Assembly: GCA_008729055.1 (NCBI GenBank)
Contig: SDUX01000045.1
Location: forward strand, 1 to 18,738
DNA length: 18,738 nt
Direction: 5' to 3'
DNA from: Pyropia haitanensis
Taxonomy: Eukaryota > Rhodophyta > Bangiophyceae > Bangiales > Bangiaceae
In this document: positions 18,098-18,738 of the stretch, in pieces
How positions within the stretch are numbered: position 1 is the stretch's first letter
Layout: each line of letters starts with the position of its first letter
The notes under the pieces: model-generated
Seen by the model: only the letters and a program-made list of their open reading frames with translations
Database searches by the model: none
What the model was told of the DNA's origin: nothing
Program-made: the position numbers and the translations under genes

Positions 18098-18738
18098 GTG
18101 GACAGTTTGGGTGGCGGGGCGCACTTTGTGGCCACTGTTGGACCACTTTCTGGCGACTTTCGCCTCAATTTTCTTTGCAGTTATGGAAAGTTCTTGCCCC
18201 CAATTGCCCATTTGTGTCCTAATTTGGCCCCCTTTTTGCCCACTTTTTGCCCACTTCTTACCCACTTCCTACCCACTTTTGCCCACTTTTGCCCACTTTT
18301 GCCCACTTTTGCGTCTACAGCGATGCTGCACACGATCCGGCGGCCAAATTGGCGCGCATCCTTCATTCCAGCATAGATCCGCCCGCTCCATGTCCGAGGT
18401 TCGACCCCCACGGTCGTGCATGCGGTGGTCGGCCGCCTCTCACCCACTTTTGCCCACTGTTGCCCACTTTTGCCCACTTTTGCGTGTACAGCAATGCAGC
18501 ACGGGCTCCGGCGGCCGAATTCGCTCGCATCCTTTATTCCAGCCATACATCCGCCCGCTCGACGTCCGAGGTTCCACCCGCACCGTCGTGCATGGGGTGG
18601 TTGGCCGACCCGTTCGTTGGCGCGTCCGTTGGATGCAACGAGTGTTTTGTGGAGCGCCGGTTTCCACGTGTCAATTTTGTGTGGGATGGTTTTTGCCACG
18701 TGGGGGTCCGACAGCCAGCGTGACGGTCGGCGACAAAA
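18098..18738. repeat. Satellite unit U24 (cut by window end)
   Basis: 641 bp visible. Sites: s1 A, s2 G, s3 A, s4 C, s5 G, s6 C; at s7 the sequence reads CCAGCGTGACGG, with a base lost. A cluster of changes in the last 70 bp (TTTTGTGTGGGATGG, GGGTCCGACAG) breaks the otherwise invariant segment C. This may be true edge decay or poor consensus near a contig end. Confidence 0.93.

Larger units (their letters stand above)
1582..18738. repeat. Satellite array, 689-bp unit, about 25 copies
   Basis: The same unit recurs head to tail, all in one orientation. I set each unit's start at GTGGACAGTTTGGGTG. Unit lengths are 689 (14 complete units), 688 (6), 686 (2), 687 (1) and 684 (1). Layout by offset in a 689-bp unit: degenerate tract +20 to +82; tract 1 +135 to +213; sub-repeat A +213 to +339; tract 2 +344 to +385; sub-repeat B +385 to +511; segment C +512 to +688, with the hairpin at +642 to +683. 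Seven diagnostic sites are used in the unit entries: s1 (+85; GCAGTT then A, T or deleted), s2 (+236; CAC[G/C]ATCC), s3 (+248; GGCC[G/A]AATT in A), s4 (+326; GCATG[G/C]GGTGG or one G lost), s5 (+407; GCACG[G/C]GCTCC), s6 (+425; GAATT[G/C]GCTCG in B, where C creates an EcoRI site) and s7 (+621; AGCCAG[G/C]TGTG). Central units are near-identical and the ends more diverged. The array continues past the window. No coding function is supported. Confidence 0.98.

Noticed and set aside
1690..18505. Telomeric or interstitial telomere repeats in the GGGCAAAAGT tracts
   Set aside because: The 10-mer is not a telomere repeat I know, occurs in short blocks of four to eight, and is embedded in a larger unit.
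1582..18738. CRISPR array
   Set aside because: The repeat unit is about 689 bp and contiguous, with no short repeats separated by unique spacers and no cas genes.
1582..18738. Hammerhead ribozyme as found in some satellites
   Set aside because: I saw no CTGANGA core on either strand at a usable distance from GAAA. A covariance-model search would be needed for other ribozyme classes.

Overview
This window holds no gene I can defend. It consists of about 1.58 kb of non-repetitive flank containing one foldback/MITE-like inverted-repeat element, followed by a 17.2 kb head-to-tail satellite array that runs off the right end. A long, highly homogenised satellite with a non-coding flank and an inverted-repeat element suggests a nuclear eukaryotic genome, rather GC-rich and possibly a protist or alga. 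That is inference, and I cannot name a taxon.

Layout: (1) 1-620, anonymous flank with scattered ATGGGG-containing motifs. (2) 621-1192, an element with a 14-bp exact terminal inverted repeat, a second internal copy of the left arm, and at least five copies of AGATCTCG(G/T)TA in both orientations. (3) 1193-1581, anonymous flank. (4) 1582-18738, the satellite: 24 full-length units (U0-U23) plus 641 bp of a 25th (U24). The modal unit is 689 bp and the range is 684-689.

Each unit has the same plan. In order: a degenerate 11-bp-period tract; a C-rich linker; tract 1 (seven CCCAC blocks spaced 11,11,11,10,10,10 bp); sub-repeat A; tract 2 (four CCC blocks at exactly 10 bp); sub-repeat B (87% identical to A and 172 bp downstream of it); and a strongly conserved segment C carrying two CACGTG sites 30 bp apart and a 15-bp GC-rich hairpin. 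The tracts combine helically phased A/T runs with GGG-N7-GGG spacing on the minus strand, so curvature and G-quadruplex/i-motif formation are both plausible.

The copies can be told apart by seven diagnostic sites. Central units are nearly identical. Both ends are more diverged: U0 decays to about 69% identity over its first 146 bp, and U20-U24 carry private variants and small indels. Five of the seven diagnostic sites are G/C transversions, which is unusual. Long ORFs in the array are a by-product of the stop-free 10-mer, which is open in all six frames. I found no evidence of a new protein-based system. The points worth pursuing are the satellite's architecture, its conserved hairpin/CACGTG core, and its mutation and homogenisation pattern.
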